From positions 1-49,332 of the forward strand of contig JAILRU010000110.1 in the NCBI GenBank assembly GCA_024697945.1: a stretch of 49,332 nucleotides of DNA, written 5' to 3'. The notes beneath the pieces are model-generated. The model saw nothing but the letters and a program-made list of their open reading frames with translations. It was not told where the DNA came from and made no database searches. Of the stretch, positions 1 through 7,638 are shown in pieces. Position 1 is the stretch's first letter; every line of letters starts with the position of its first letter. Source of the DNA: Bacteroidaceae bacterium (lineage in GTDB: Bacteria; Bacteroidota; Bacteroidia; Bacteroidales; Bacteroidaceae). Made by a program: the position numbers and the translations under genes.

Positions 1-499
1 ACTGCGCTTTAATCAAGAGACAAACGCGGAGCTCCTGCTGGCTGAGTTTATAGACGGACGAGAGATGCCGGGCAAAGCCATCGCATTGGCTGTCAATCAT
101 CGTCTGGAAGCTTTGCCACTCGCCTTCCGTAGGCAGTTCCGCAGCATCGCATCGCTTGCGTAAGGCCATCGTTTCGGGCGAGACGGCAATCCCATGAACA
201 CTCTTTTTGTGGAAAAGCGCCTGCTTTTGTCGGTCGAGCTCGTTATCCTTCTGACGCAAAACAAGACGGAGGATGAATGCCAACGACACGAGCAAGAGGG
301 CGATAAGAACGGCTACAATTGTCGCCACAAAGCGGTTGGAGCGACGCTGAGATGCCTTAAAGCTATCCTCTTGCTTCTGTAAAAGTTGGGAGACAGAAGC
401 CGGCACAGAGGTTTCCATACTGCTGTCCGACGCAGATGAGAACTCAGCGTAGCAGCCTGCACAACAACAAAGAAAGACTGCAAGAAGCAGTCTCTTCAC
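1..499 (-). CDS. Membrane-anchored HTH (LuxR-like) regulator, partial
   Basis: The frame is open from a GTG at 497-499 to the window edge, so the C-terminus is missing; about 166 residues are visible. Residues 1-19 read as a signal peptide (KRLLLAVFLCCCAGCYAE). Around residues 53-75 there is one strong membrane segment (VATIVAVLIALLLVSLAFI), followed by a charged coiled stretch. The last visible residues (SSVYKLSQQELRVCLLIKA) match the start of the LuxR-type helix-turn-helix that ends many Bacteroidetes membrane regulators. In those proteins a long periplasmic TPR region precedes the membrane helix; here only about 30 residues do. The GTG overlaps the stop of the upstream membrane-protein gene by 4 nt (GTGA), which implies translational coupling and decides this start. 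Role as an inner-membrane sensor or transcription factor is inferred from family resemblance. Confidence 0.6.
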   Translation of the reverse strand, partial: MKRLLLAVFLCCCAGCYAEFSSASDSSMETSVPASVSQLLQKQEDSFKASQRRSNRFVATIVAVLIALLLVSLAFILRLVLRQKDNELDRQKQALFHKKSVHGIAVSPETMALRKRCDAAELPTEGEWQSFQTMIDSQCDGFARHLSSVYKLSQQELRVCLLIKAQ

Positions 500-873
500 A
501 TATTGCTGAACTGCACAAGTATCCATGCAACAGCTAAAAGAAGTATGGAAATGCTTGTAAAAGCCACAGAGAAGAAGGTGAACTGCGGATTCCGCTTGGT
601 CTCTTTGAAAGGCCAAAACAGGTGTGTGACGGTCATCCAAGGAATGAAGCAGGCCAGAAACATTGTGCCCGTCAAGGGAGTTTCGTGGTGGAGGCCTCCC
701 ATATAAATGTGCAAGGCGAGCATCAAAAGCCAGTAAATACTAAAGGAACAGAGGAAGAATGTCGCGTATTCACTCTTTTTCATAAGCTTCGACGGCCAAA
801 GCAGATACACAACAGTCATGATGGCAATCACCATTCCCCAAACGGGCCAGGCATCAACAATCAGATTATTCAT
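496..873 (-). CDS. Small four-helix membrane protein, unknown function
   Basis: The protein has 125 residues and starts MNNLIVDAWPVWGM. Four hydrophobic segments are evident (about residues 8-26, 36-57, 68-86 and 98-119), with short charged loops such as WPSKLMKKSEY and WPFKETKRNPQ. Two loops share the WPxK pattern, which suggests an internally duplicated two-helix unit. A longer reading from 903 is possible, but a promoter-like TACCTTTG lies at 901-908 on this strand, so initiation at 873 is preferred. It is translationally coupled to the downstream HTH regulator, so it may be that regulator's partner or signal-sensing subunit; this is inference. I do not recognise the family. Confidence 0.6.
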   Translation of the reverse strand: MNNLIVDAWPVWGMVIAIMTVVYLLWPSKLMKKSEYATFFLCSFSIYWLLMLALHIYMGGLHHETPLTGTMFLACFIPWMTVTHLFWPFKETKRNPQFTFFSVAFTSISILLLAVAWILVQFSNM

Positions 874-900
874 AACAATACATTTAATGGTTCGACGCCA

Positions 901-932
901 CAAAGGTATGAAGATTCCGCGACACTCTGCAA
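901..932 (-). promoter_or_regulatory. Bacteroidetes-type promoter for the membrane protein/HTH pair
   Basis: On the minus strand TACCTTTG (901-908) fits the -7 consensus TAnnTTTG, and a TTG (930-932) lies 21 nt upstream as a -33 element. It is about 28 nt before the ATG at 873. Confidence 0.6.
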
Positions 933-955
933 GAAACGGAGTGTGTAATTAGTGT

Positions 956-1720
956 TCATTTCCAAAGACCAAGCTTTGCGTGCAAAGGGCGATGGTCGGA
1001 AAAGTCCTCTTCCCCTACCCAAGTGCGATAGAAGGAAAGCGTCGCTTCGGGCGTTGGCTTGAAGAGAGCCACGTGGTCGATGCAGATGTTGGGAGCATCG
1101 GCAGGGAATGTCTTGTCGTATGACGGGTTGAGGAAGAGGAAATGCTTCTGCATCTCCTTGTAGAAAGGCATGCCAGGCTCGTCGTTCAGGTCGCCTGTCA
1201 GGATGAAAGGTTTCGTCCACTTGCGTGCCTCTTCCACAATAATTGGAATGCTTGCCATGCGGTCCTCGTCCGTGAGGCTGAGGTGCGTGCAAGCCACGAC
1301 ATAGTGTTTGAACTCGGCCACCAAGAGCATTCGCGGCTCTTCGCGGCCTGGGAGCGGGATGCGATGCACGCTTATCGGCTTCTTTTTGCTGAGGATGCCG
1401 ATGCCGTACTTGCCTCCCTGGAACTTGATGGCAGGGGCAAAGGTGCTGAACATCTTCGCCTTGCGGCCAATCTCCTCAAGGGAATAGAGGCCACCATTGC
1501 GCTTTGTCACGCTGTCCACCTCCTGAATGGCAGCCACATCGGCATGTGCCTTGCGCAGTATCTTTGCCTGTCGAGCGTGGTCAATCTTGCCGTCGAGACC
1601 GGCTCCATGCTGTATATTATAAGATGTAAGACGGAGAGTCCTGACCCTCTTGGCTTGCAGAGGCAAAGCAAGAACAGCTGCCAACTGAGCAAGCAGAACG
1701 AATAAGGCAAGCTTTTTCAT
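956..1720 (-). CDS. Secreted endonuclease/exonuclease/phosphatase-family hydrolase
   Basis: This is a 254-residue protein with a signal peptide (residues 1-23, ending LPLQA). The EEP metal-phosphoesterase fold is shown by its ordered motifs: TSYNIQHG (Asn35), IQEVD (Glu67), THLSL (His146), TGDLNDEPG (Asp177, Asn179), CIDHV (Asp215, His216) and the terminal SDHRPL (Asp242, His243). All catalytic and metal-binding positions of the family are present, so the enzyme should be active outside the cytoplasm. The substrate (phosphodiester, nucleic acid or phospholipid head group) cannot be read from sequence. Its ATG overlaps the stop of the RNase G gene (ATGA, 1717-1720), so both are probably translated from one message. 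Confidence 0.9.
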   Translation of the reverse strand: MKKLALFVLLAQLAAVLALPLQAKRVRTLRLTSYNIQHGAGLDGKIDHARQAKILRKAHADVAAIQEVDSVTKRNGGLYSLEEIGRKAKMFSTFAPAIKFQGGKYGIGILSKKKPISVHRIPLPGREEPRMLLVAEFKHYVVACTHLSLTDEDRMASIPIIVEEARKWTKPFILTGDLNDEPGMPFYKEMQKHFLFLNPSYDKTFPADAPNICIDHVALFKPTPEATLSFYRTWVGEEDFSDHRPLHAKLGLWK

Positions 1721-3297
1721 CGGATTTCGATTTCTTCCTTCACGTCAATTTCCTGCCCGTCTTTATCGTAGAACTCGTACTGAAGGAAGGCAAGCTTCTG
1801 ACTTGGAATGACTCGCACGCCCAAGCCATACTTGAATTGCCACTTGCGGCAAAGGCTGATGATGCCCTGATTCAGGTAAGCGGCGACGTAGGGATGCACG
1901 TGGAGGGTGAATCGCTTCATGCCAAGCCGGTAGTAGAGGAACTTTATCTTGCCCTCCAAGACCTTATGGAAGAGGAAACTGCTCTTAATCTGACCGGTGC
2001 CCTGACAGGTGGGACAAGCCTCTTCGACCGCCACATCCATCACGGGACGCACCCTCTGACGCGTGATTTGCATCAGGCAGAACTTACTCAGAGGCAAGAT
2101 ATTATGACGAGCACGATCGCGCTTCATCAGCTCGCACATGTGTTCATAGAGCTGCTGACGGTCCTCGGCAAGCTTCATGTCGATGAAGTCCACGACGATG
2201 ATGCCGCCCATGTCTCGCAACCTCAGCTGGCGGGCCAGTTCCTCTGCCGCGCCAAGATTGACCTCAAGGGCATTGGCTTCCTGGTTCTCGGCGTTGCGAG
2301 TGCGGTTGCCACTATTGACGTCCACGACGTGGAGAGCTTCCGTATGCTCGATGATGAGGTAGGCTCCGTGCTTGTACGACACGGTGCGACCGAAGCCCGA
2401 CTTAATCTGACGCGTGATGTCGAAGTTGTCGAAGATGGGCAGACTGCCTTTGTAGAGCTTCACCACGCCGGCCCGCTCGGGAGCAATAAGGCTGACGTAG
2501 TCGTACACTTCCTTAAAGACATCCTCGCGGTTGACGTAGATATTCTCGTAACTTGGGTTGAAGAGGTCGCGAAGCATGCCTACCGTGCGGCTCGTCTCCT
2601 CATAGACAAGCGTCGGCAGTTCCTTGGCCTGCTGCACCTTGCGAAGTATGCCTTCCCAACGGGCAACGAGCACCTTCATCTCGGCATCCAATTCGCTTGT
2701 GCGCTTGCCTTCAGCCACGGTGCGGACGATGATGCCGCAATTCTTGGGCTTGATGCTTTCGATGACCTGCTTGAGGCGAGCCCTCTCAGCGCTGCTCTTG
2801 ATTTTGGTGGAGACGGAAACCTTGTCGCCGAAAGGTGTGAAGACAAGGAAACGCCCAGGGAACGAGAGGTCGCAGCTCAAGCGCGGGCCTTTCGTGCTGA
2901 TGGGTTCCTTGATGATTTGCACGAGCACCTCTTGTCCCTGCTGAAGGAATGTCTGCACGCTGCCGTCCTTTGGCAAGTCGGGAAGCACGGAAGCCTTCTC
3001 GAAGGAGTAGAGGTTCTTGCGGTCGCTCTGCACCTGCTTGAGGTACTTGGCGTAGGAAGCAAACTGCAGGCCGAGGTCGAGGTAATGCAGGAAAGCATCG
3101 CGCTCGTGGCCGACGCTGACGAAGCAGGCATTGAGACCGGGCATGAGCTTCCTGACCTTAGCCAGATACACGTTGCCCACGGAGTAAGAGACACTTTGCT
3201 CTTCCTCCTGATACTCTGCCAGCCGCTTGTCCTCTGTCAACGCGATAGCGATTTTCTTCGGCTGTACGTCGATGTATAGTTCGCTTGTTACGTCCAT
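1717..3297 (-). CDS. rng: Ribonuclease G (RNase E/G family)
   Basis: RNase E/G endoribonuclease acts in rRNA maturation and mRNA decay. The protein has 526 residues from ATG 3297, close to RNase G and much shorter than RNase E, which carries a long C-terminal scaffold. An S1-like RNA-binding segment lies near residues 25-110 (VGNVYLAKVRKLMPGLNAC, HYLDLG). The catalytic metal-binding aspartates are in HVVDVNSGNRT (Asp326) and GGIIVVDFIDM (Asp370). The zinc-link motif CPTCQGTG is at residues 428-435, followed by the small dimer domain. An upstream in-frame ATG at 3339 would add 14 residues unlike the family; homologues begin near TSELYIDVQP, so 3297 is preferred. A ribosomal-type mini-protein gene lies just upstream and the EEP gene overlaps downstream. 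Confidence 0.95.
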   Translation of the reverse strand: MDVTSELYIDVQPKKIAIALTEDKRLAEYQEEEQSVSYSVGNVYLAKVRKLMPGLNACFVSVGHERDAFLHYLDLGLQFASYAKYLKQVQSDRKNLYSFEKASVLPDLPKDGSVQTFLQQGQEVLVQIIKEPISTKGPRLSCDLSFPGRFLVFTPFGDKVSVSTKIKSSAERARLKQVIESIKPKNCGIIVRTVAEGKRTSELDAEMKVLVARWEGILRKVQQAKELPTLVYEETSRTVGMLRDLFNPSYENIYVNREDVFKEVYDYVSLIAPERAGVVKLYKGSLPIFDNFDITRQIKSGFGRTVSYKHGAYLIIEHTEALHVVDVNSGNRTRNAENQEANALEVNLGAAEELARQLRLRDMGGIIVVDFIDMKLAEDRQQLYEHMCELMKRDRARHNILPLSKFCLMQITRQRVRPVMDVAVEEACPTCQGTGQIKSSFLFHKVLEGKIKFLYYRLGMKRFTLHVHPYVAAYLNQGIISLCRKWQFKYGLGVRVIPSQKLAFLQYEFYDKDGQEIDVKEEIEIR

Positions 3298-3360
3298 TTC
3301 ATTGTTTACAAAAAAAGTGACAGAGCTTTGTCCTGCCACCTTTTCGGTCTGAGAAGTACT

Positions 3361-3450
3361 TTACTTGCTCTTATGTCTGTTCTTTCTCAGTCTCTTCTTA
3401 CGCTTGTGCGTTGACATCTTGTGCCTCTTATGCTTCTTTCCGTTTGGCAT
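3361..3450 (-). CDS. 29-residue basic AURKAIP1/COX24-like ribosomal protein
   Basis: Too short for routine gene finding, the frame reads MPNGKKHKRHKMSTHKRKKR, then LRKNRHKSK and a TAA. Almost every residue is Lys, Arg or His, the pattern of tiny Bacteroidetes ribosomal proteins usually labelled AURKAIP1/COX24-domain (related to mitoribosomal mS38). The N-terminal PNGKK and the KKRLRKNRHK core are what I recognise. It lies 63 nt upstream of rng on the same strand behind a TACCTTTG promoter element (3504-3511), so it is probably the first gene of the rng operon. It likely binds rRNA in the ribosome; this is inferred from family and charge. Confidence 0.85.
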   Translation of the reverse strand: MPNGKKHKRHKMSTHKRKKRLRKNRHKSK

Positions 3451-3503
3451 AATTTTGGGTATTTATGGTTAGTACTATTGTATAATTTCGATAATTCGGA
3501 GTG

Positions 3504-3511
3504 CAAAGGTA
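3504..3511 (-). promoter_or_regulatory. -7 promoter element for the mini ribosomal protein/rng operon
   Basis: CAAAGGTA on the plus strand reads TACCTTTG on the minus strand, a perfect TAnnTTTG, 54 nt before the ATG at 3450. No clear -33 TTTG is visible. Confidence 0.5.
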
Positions 3512-3516
3512 CAATA

Positions 3517-3550
3517 AAAAATGAAAAGTGAAAAATGAAAAGTGAAAAAT
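3517..3550. repeat. A-rich tandem repeat (tgaaaag/tgaaaaa units)
   Basis: Head-to-tail copies of TGAAAAGTGAAAAA run through this stretch. A related string in the opposite orientation lies at 7189-7226, so the two bracket the mutY and transglutaminase genes as inverted repeats. A short related piece also precedes the mutY start (3636-3657). Confidence 0.7.
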
Positions 3551-3606
3551 TATCTTTTTATTGCTGAAAAAAGTAGTCTATCGACTCGTCTCAGGGCAAA
3601 AAACCT

Positions 3607-3614
3607 TACTTTTG
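3607..3614 (+). promoter_or_regulatory. -7 promoter element for mutY
   Basis: TACTTTTG fits TAnnTTTG and lies 33 nt before the mutY ATG. A matching -33 box is not obvious. Confidence 0.4.
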
Positions 3615-3647
3615 CAATGTAAAAATGAAAATAATAAAAAATGAAGA

Positions 3648-4799
3648 ATGAAAAGTGACTTTGCTTCTACCTTAGAGCGATGGTACGAGTCGCTTGGGCG
3701 CGACCTGCCTTGGCGCCATACCAGCGACCCCTATCTCATCATGCTCTCCGAGTTCATCCTTCAGCAGACGCAAATCGTTCAGGGGATGGACTACTACCTT
3801 CGCTTTGCCGAACGTTTCCCCGTGGCTGAGCAGTTGGCAGAGGCGAGCGAGGAGGAGGTGCTTCTGCTTTGGCAGGGCTTGGGTTACTACAGTCGTGCCC
3901 GCCACCTTCATGCTGCAGCCAAGCAGATTGCCGCGGCTGGCCATTTACCCAAAGACTACAGCTTTGTCAGGGCATTGCCTGGCGTGGGCGACTATACCGC
4001 AGCAGCCATCATGAGCTTTGCCTTCGACGAGCCCTACGCAGTCCTCGACGGCAATGTGCAACGCGTCCTTGCCCGTCACTTCGGCATCAGCGAACCCGTC
4101 GATTCCACACAGGGGAAGAAACTGTTACGCGCCCTTGCCGACGAGATGCTCGACCGCAAGCATCCTGCCCTCTATAACCAGGCCATCATGGACTTCGGAG
4201 CCCTGCAATGCAAGCCCTCAGCGCCTGTCTGCCAGACCTGTCCCCTTGCCGAGACCTGTCAGGCACTAAGCACCCACCAAGTCGATAAACTGCCAGTCAA
4301 GTCGAAACGCACTGCCGTCCGCGACCGCTACCTTACATATATCTATACGCGTACAGAAGACGGGCAGACGCTCCTGCACCGACGAGGCAGCGGAGACATC
4401 TGGCAAGGACTCTATGAATTCCCCCTGATAGAATCCGACAGACCATTAACGATGAAAGAAGTAGAAGATAAGGTCAAAGATACTCTTCCCTCTTCCCTCT
4501 TCCCTCTTCACTCCATCGCTCGCGATGTTTGCCACCTCCTCACCCACCAACGCCTCCACGCCGACTTCTACTGCCTTACCCTGCCCTCATTCAATTCACA
4601 ATTCATAATTCATAATTCACAATTACCAATTCATCTTCCGCGACTACAATCGCGCCTTGGTGCTAAAGCATCCAAGAATTATCAATTAATAAACGAATCT
4701 GACCTTGATAGCTATGCACTTCCGCGTCTCTTGCAGAAACTATATGCCATTCTCTTGCATAAGTCAGAAAATAATGATAACTTTGCAACCGAAACTTAA
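3648..4799 (+). CDS. mutY: A/G-specific adenine glycosylase MutY
   Basis: MutY removes adenine mispaired with 8-oxoguanine or guanine in base-excision repair. The 383-residue protein shows the HhH-GPD fold: SEFILQQTQ with catalytic Glu36, the helix-hairpin-helix LPGVGDYTAAAI (residues 110-121), VLDGNV with catalytic Asp134, and the 4Fe-4S ligands Cys188, Cys195, Cys198 and Cys204. A NUDIX-like C-terminal domain for 8-oxoG recognition follows (HRRGSGDIWQGLYEFPL). Between HADFYCLTLP and LDSYALPRLL (about residues 314-350) lies an AT-rich segment, FNSQFIIHNSQLPIH then LQSRLGAKASKN. It is encoded by dispersed repeat DNA whose core recurs in the noncoding region at 7362-7384. The C-terminal domain thus carries a repeat-derived insertion; the catalytic domain is intact. 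Confidence 0.95.
   Translation: MKSDFASTLERWYESLGRDLPWRHTSDPYLIMLSEFILQQTQIVQGMDYYLRFAERFPVAEQLAEASEEEVLLLWQGLGYYSRARHLHAAAKQIAAAGHLPKDYSFVRALPGVGDYTAAAIMSFAFDEPYAVLDGNVQRVLARHFGISEPVDSTQGKKLLRALADEMLDRKHPALYNQAIMDFGALQCKPSAPVCQTCPLAETCQALSTHQVDKLPVKSKRTAVRDRYLTYIYTRTEDGQTLLHRRGSGDIWQGLYEFPLIESDRPLTMKEVEDKVKDTLPSSLFPLHSIARDVCHLLTHQRLHADFYCLTLPSFNSQFIIHNSQLPIHLPRLQSRLGAKASKNYQLINESDLDSYALPRLLQKLYAILLHKSENNDNFATET
4652..4674 (+). repeat. Dispersed repeat copy inside mutY
   Basis: This 23-nt block, beginning GCGCCTTGGTGCTAAAGC, is identical to 7362-7384. Both copies are followed by AT-rich AATTAT-type sequence. Here it is translated in frame as part of MutY. Confidence 0.85.
4755..4785 (+). promoter_or_regulatory. 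Promoter for the transglutaminase-domain gene
   Basis: TTG (4755-4757) and TAACTTTG (4778-4785) are separated by 20 nt, matching the Bacteroidetes -33/-7 pattern. The promoter lies inside the last codons of mutY and 27 nt before the next ATG, so the downstream gene can be expressed independently. Confidence 0.65.
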
Positions 4800-4812
4800 A
4801 TAAATAATCCCT

Positions 4813-7176
4813 ATGAAAAAACTATTCTCACTAATTACCATGCTCCTGTGCGGACTCTTCCTTACCGCAACAGCTCAGGAGATAGTCATCAAGGACGTGA
4901 AGGGTCCTTCCAACGTGTGTGAAATCGACCTGCGCGACTTTATGCGCTCGGAGCAAGTGTCCAACGGTCCCCTCAAGGCAAGGCAGAACGGACTCGGTGG
5001 ACCTGTCGTCAACTACAAGGACCGCATCACCAATATGCCACAGTACTACCACGACTTCATCGACGAATACATAACTGCGGGCAGTATTGTCCTCAGAGGT
5101 GGCAGCAGCTGGCTCAGCAACCCCGAATTGGGCAGCAGGACCAGCGACGGAAGCGTTTATTACTATTGCCTGAAGGAAGAGACTGGCAGTGCACCATTCA
5201 CCTTCCCTGCCGGCACCACCGACGGTAATGTCATCCGCGAGGCTGCCACAGCAGCTTTCATCGAGCGCTACAATGCCGAGTACGACGTCATGCAGTCCTT
5301 CATGCCCTACGCCTGTCTCGCTGTTAACTTCGACCATCCCGAAATCTTCTGGATAGGCAACTCCTTCAGATATGGATGTGGAAGCAGTTCCAGTATCAGC
5401 TACCTCCCAGCTTCGGGAACCGGTACCGTCGAATACACCATAACCCTCATGCTCTATCTGAAAGCGAGTGGTTTCGATATCCGCTGCAACGGCGTCGCCG
5501 AAACACCCTACAACTTCCGCGACGAGACGAAGATACAAAACGCCGTCCAGAACTACTACAACATCGTGCATGAACTCAGGACCGAATACGGACCACTCCC
5601 CACACGCTACGACAAGCTCGTGGCAGTCCACGACTGGCTCACCACCCACAACTGCTACAATGCCTACTATCCCACGTTCACACAAAGTCAGATAGGAGAC
5701 ACCCCCTGGAGCGCATACAGCGGACTGGCAGCCCTCCCGGGCCAGCAGGCACCCGTCTGCGAAGGCTACAGCCGTGCCTTCAAGGTGCTTTGCGACTCGT
5801 TGGAGATACCCTGTATCCTTGTTTCCGGCATAGCAAAGCGCGAAAACTATGAAGACCACATGTGGAACTACGTCCAGATGGACGACGGGAATTGGTACGC
5901 CGTCGATGTCACCTGGGACGACCCCGTGGTGAACAACGAGTACGTCGTTGTCTCAGGCCACGAGTCGCACGAATGGTTCCTTTTAGGCAGCACAACCGAG
6001 GTGGCTGGCGGACTCACCTTCATCGAGTCGCATCCCGAGCAATGGATTTCAAAGTATCCCAACAAGGGCAGCCAGACATGGGCTTTGCTGCATGGTCCCG
6101 AACTCTCCGAGACAGCCTGGACCTCCGCATCCGTATTCACCCTGACATACATCGTCGATGGCGAAATCTATCAGACCTATGAAATGGAATACGGAGACCC
6201 CATCAGCCCCGAACCTCTGCCCGAGAAGGAGGGCTACACCTTCAGCGGCTGGAGCGAGATACCCGAGACCATGCCCGACCACGACGTCACCGTGACAGGC
6301 ACGTTCACCATCAATACCTATCCCCTCATCTACATCGTCGATGGTTCCGAATTCAGCAGAATCGATGTTGAGTACGGCGCAGAGATAGTCCTGTTGGAAG
6401 AACCCGAGAAGGAGGGCTACACCTTCTCCGGCTGGAGCGAGATACCAGCCGTAATGCCAGCAGAGGAAGTCATCGTCATAGGCACATTCACCATCAACAG
6501 CTATGTCCTGACATACATGGTCGATGGCGATGTCTATCAGTCCTATATACTGGAGTACGACACCCCCATCACACCCGAACCCGATCCTGAGAAGGAGGGC
6601 TACACCTTCTCTGGCTGGAGCGAGATACCCGAGAACATGCCCGCCCACGACGTCACCGTGACAGGCTGGTTCTACAAGATGGTCCTGGGCAAGTGCGCCA
6701 CACCGACCATCAGCTATGTTGACGGCAAGCTCAAGTTCAGCTGCGAGACGGAGGACGTGAAGTACTACTCCCAGATTCAGGACGAAGACATCAAGACCTA
6801 CGACACAGACGAGATAGACCTGTGCGTCACCTATACCGTCACCGTCTATGCCGCCAGGGACGACTATGACAATAGCGACCCAGCCGTGGCAACCCTATGT
6901 TGGATAGAGCAGCAGCCCGCCACAGAGGGCATCACCAACGAAGATGCCGTCATGGAACTGAAGGCACTGCCCGTACTCATCCAGACCCAGGGCGGCACCA
7001 TCAACATCCAGGGTGTGAAGGAAGGAACGCCGATAGCAGTCTATGACATCGACGGCAAGAAGTATGGCACCGCCGTTGCCGACAAAGACAGCGCCACCAT
7101 CTCCACCACGCTCCGTCCAGGCACCGTCGCCATCATAAAGATTGGAGAAAAGGCAATAAAAATTGTAATTAAATAA
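4813..7176 (+). CDS. Secreted transglutaminase-like protein with three InlB-type repeats
   Basis: A 787-residue protein with a signal peptide (MKKLFSLITMLLCGLFLTATAQ). A transglutaminase/protease-like core carries the Cys-His-Asp triad: PVCEGYSRAF (Cys316), EDHMWNYV (His349) and YAVDVTWDD (Asp365). Three Listeria-Bacteroides (InlB B) repeats follow at about residues 442-627, each ending EKEGYTFSGWSEIP plus a VxGTF/WF-type strand. The last 65 residues (IQTQGGTINIQGV, IAVYDIDGKK, VAIIKIGEKAIKIVIK) resemble C-terminal sorting or anchoring domains of Bacteroidetes secreted proteins, consistent with type IX-type export. A cell-surface protein that processes peptides or cross-links is inferred; the substrate is unknown. 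Confidence 0.85.
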   Translation: MKKLFSLITMLLCGLFLTATAQEIVIKDVKGPSNVCEIDLRDFMRSEQVSNGPLKARQNGLGGPVVNYKDRITNMPQYYHDFIDEYITAGSIVLRGGSSWLSNPELGSRTSDGSVYYYCLKEETGSAPFTFPAGTTDGNVIREAATAAFIERYNAEYDVMQSFMPYACLAVNFDHPEIFWIGNSFRYGCGSSSSISYLPASGTGTVEYTITLMLYLKASGFDIRCNGVAETPYNFRDETKIQNAVQNYYNIVHELRTEYGPLPTRYDKLVAVHDWLTTHNCYNAYYPTFTQSQIGDTPWSAYSGLAALPGQQAPVCEGYSRAFKVLCDSLEIPCILVSGIAKRENYEDHMWNYVQMDDGNWYAVDVTWDDPVVNNEYVVVSGHESHEWFLLGSTTEVAGGLTFIESHPEQWISKYPNKGSQTWALLHGPELSETAWTSASVFTLTYIVDGEIYQTYEMEYGDPISPEPLPEKEGYTFSGWSEIPETMPDHDVTVTGTFTINTYPLIYIVDGSEFSRIDVEYGAEIVLLEEPEKEGYTFSGWSEIPAVMPAEEVIVIGTFTINSYVLTYMVDGDVYQSYILEYDTPITPEPDPEKEGYTFSGWSEIPENMPAHDVTVTGWFYKMVLGKCATPTISYVDGKLKFSCETEDVKYYSQIQDEDIKTYDTDEIDLCVTYTVTVYAARDDYDNSDPAVATLCWIEQQPATEGITNEDAVMELKALPVLIQTQGGTINIQGVKEGTPIAVYDIDGKKYGTAVADKDSATISTTLRPGTVAIIKIGEKAIKIVIK
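6133..6672 (+). repeat. Three tandem InlB-type coding repeats
   Basis: Three in-frame units of about 180-185 bp each encode (I/L)xYxVDGxxY and KEGYTFSGWSEIP segments. The DNA encoding EKEGYTFSGWSEIP is almost unchanged in all three, so slippage or recombination here could change repeat number. Confidence 0.8.
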
Positions 7177-7268
7177 ATAATATCCCCTTTCATTTTTCAC
7201 TTTTCACTTTTCACTTTTCACTTTCTATTGGGGCCGCAGGCCGCATTTAGAAAAGCCCTTATAAATCC

Positions 7269-7308
7269 GAGGCGTCTCGATTCATCAGTCGAGTCGCCTC
7301 AGTTTTAT
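7269..7308 (+). terminator. Probable terminator after the transglutaminase gene
   Basis: GAGGCGTCTCGA pairs with TCGAGTCGCCTC (one mismatch in 12) around an 8-nt loop, followed by AGTTTTATT. The position, about 90 nt after the stop, suits a factor-independent terminator. Confidence 0.65.
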
Positions 7309-7349
7309 TCCACCCTTTCATTCTTTCGGATTTGTGAATTATGTTCCGC
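7298..7349 (+). repeat. 52-nt dispersed repeat, copy 1
   Basis: These 52 nt recur exactly as the reverse complement at 19422-19473. Similarity resumes just beyond as CTAACATTGCGCC in both copies. Confidence 0.9.
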
Positions 7350-7361
7350 TTGGCTAACATT

Positions 7362-7384
7362 GCGCCTTGGTGCTAAAGCATCCA
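7362..7384 (+). repeat. Dispersed repeat copy shared with mutY
   Basis: Identical over 23 nt to 4652-4674 and abutting the 52-nt repeat, so this locus is a composite of repeat modules. Confidence 0.85.
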
Positions 7385-7592
7385 TAAATTATGAATTATG
7401 AATTAAGAATTATGAATTCTCTTTGGGGCAAAGCCCGCAATTATCTCCTCAGCCGAAGAAAATGTTTTCTTCAGCCGAGCAGCAATTTCGCAAAGGCCTT
7501 TGTTGTTCTGGATTGTTTCCACAAGCCAGATGTTTTTTGCTGCACAAATCATAAAATAATAGGAGATAATATGCATTTTACCTTCATTTGCT

Positions 7593-7622
7593 TTTGGCGT
7601 ATTATATTTTTTTGTAATTTTG
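7593..7622 (+). promoter_or_regulatory. Promoter of the Rpn-type nuclease gene
   Basis: TTTG (7593-7596), 18 nt, then TAATTTTG (7615-7622): a strong -33/-7 pair 16 nt before the ATG. The whole region 7551-7622 is clearly related to 9097-9167, the promoter region upstream of mod. Confidence 0.75.
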
Positions 7623-7638
7623 CAGAAAAGAAACAACT

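Larger units (their letters stand above)
7177..7638. other. Gene-free stretch with repeats, a terminator and a promoter
   Basis: No coding region is convincing. It contains the inverted copy of the tgaaaag-type repeat (7189-7226), a terminator-like hairpin (7269-7308), a 52-nt dispersed repeat (7298-7349), the 23-nt repeat shared with mutY (7362-7384) followed by AATTATGAATTATG-type sequence, and the promoter of the downstream nuclease gene. Confidence 0.7.

Noticed and set aside
1837..3279. 480-codon plus-strand frame opposite rng
   Set aside because: It mirrors the RNase G gene, has no recognisable domain, and its length follows from the codon use of the true gene.
4831..5859. 342-codon minus-strand frame opposite the transglutaminase gene
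   Set aside because: Shadow of a gene with signal peptide and catalytic triad; no family features of its own.
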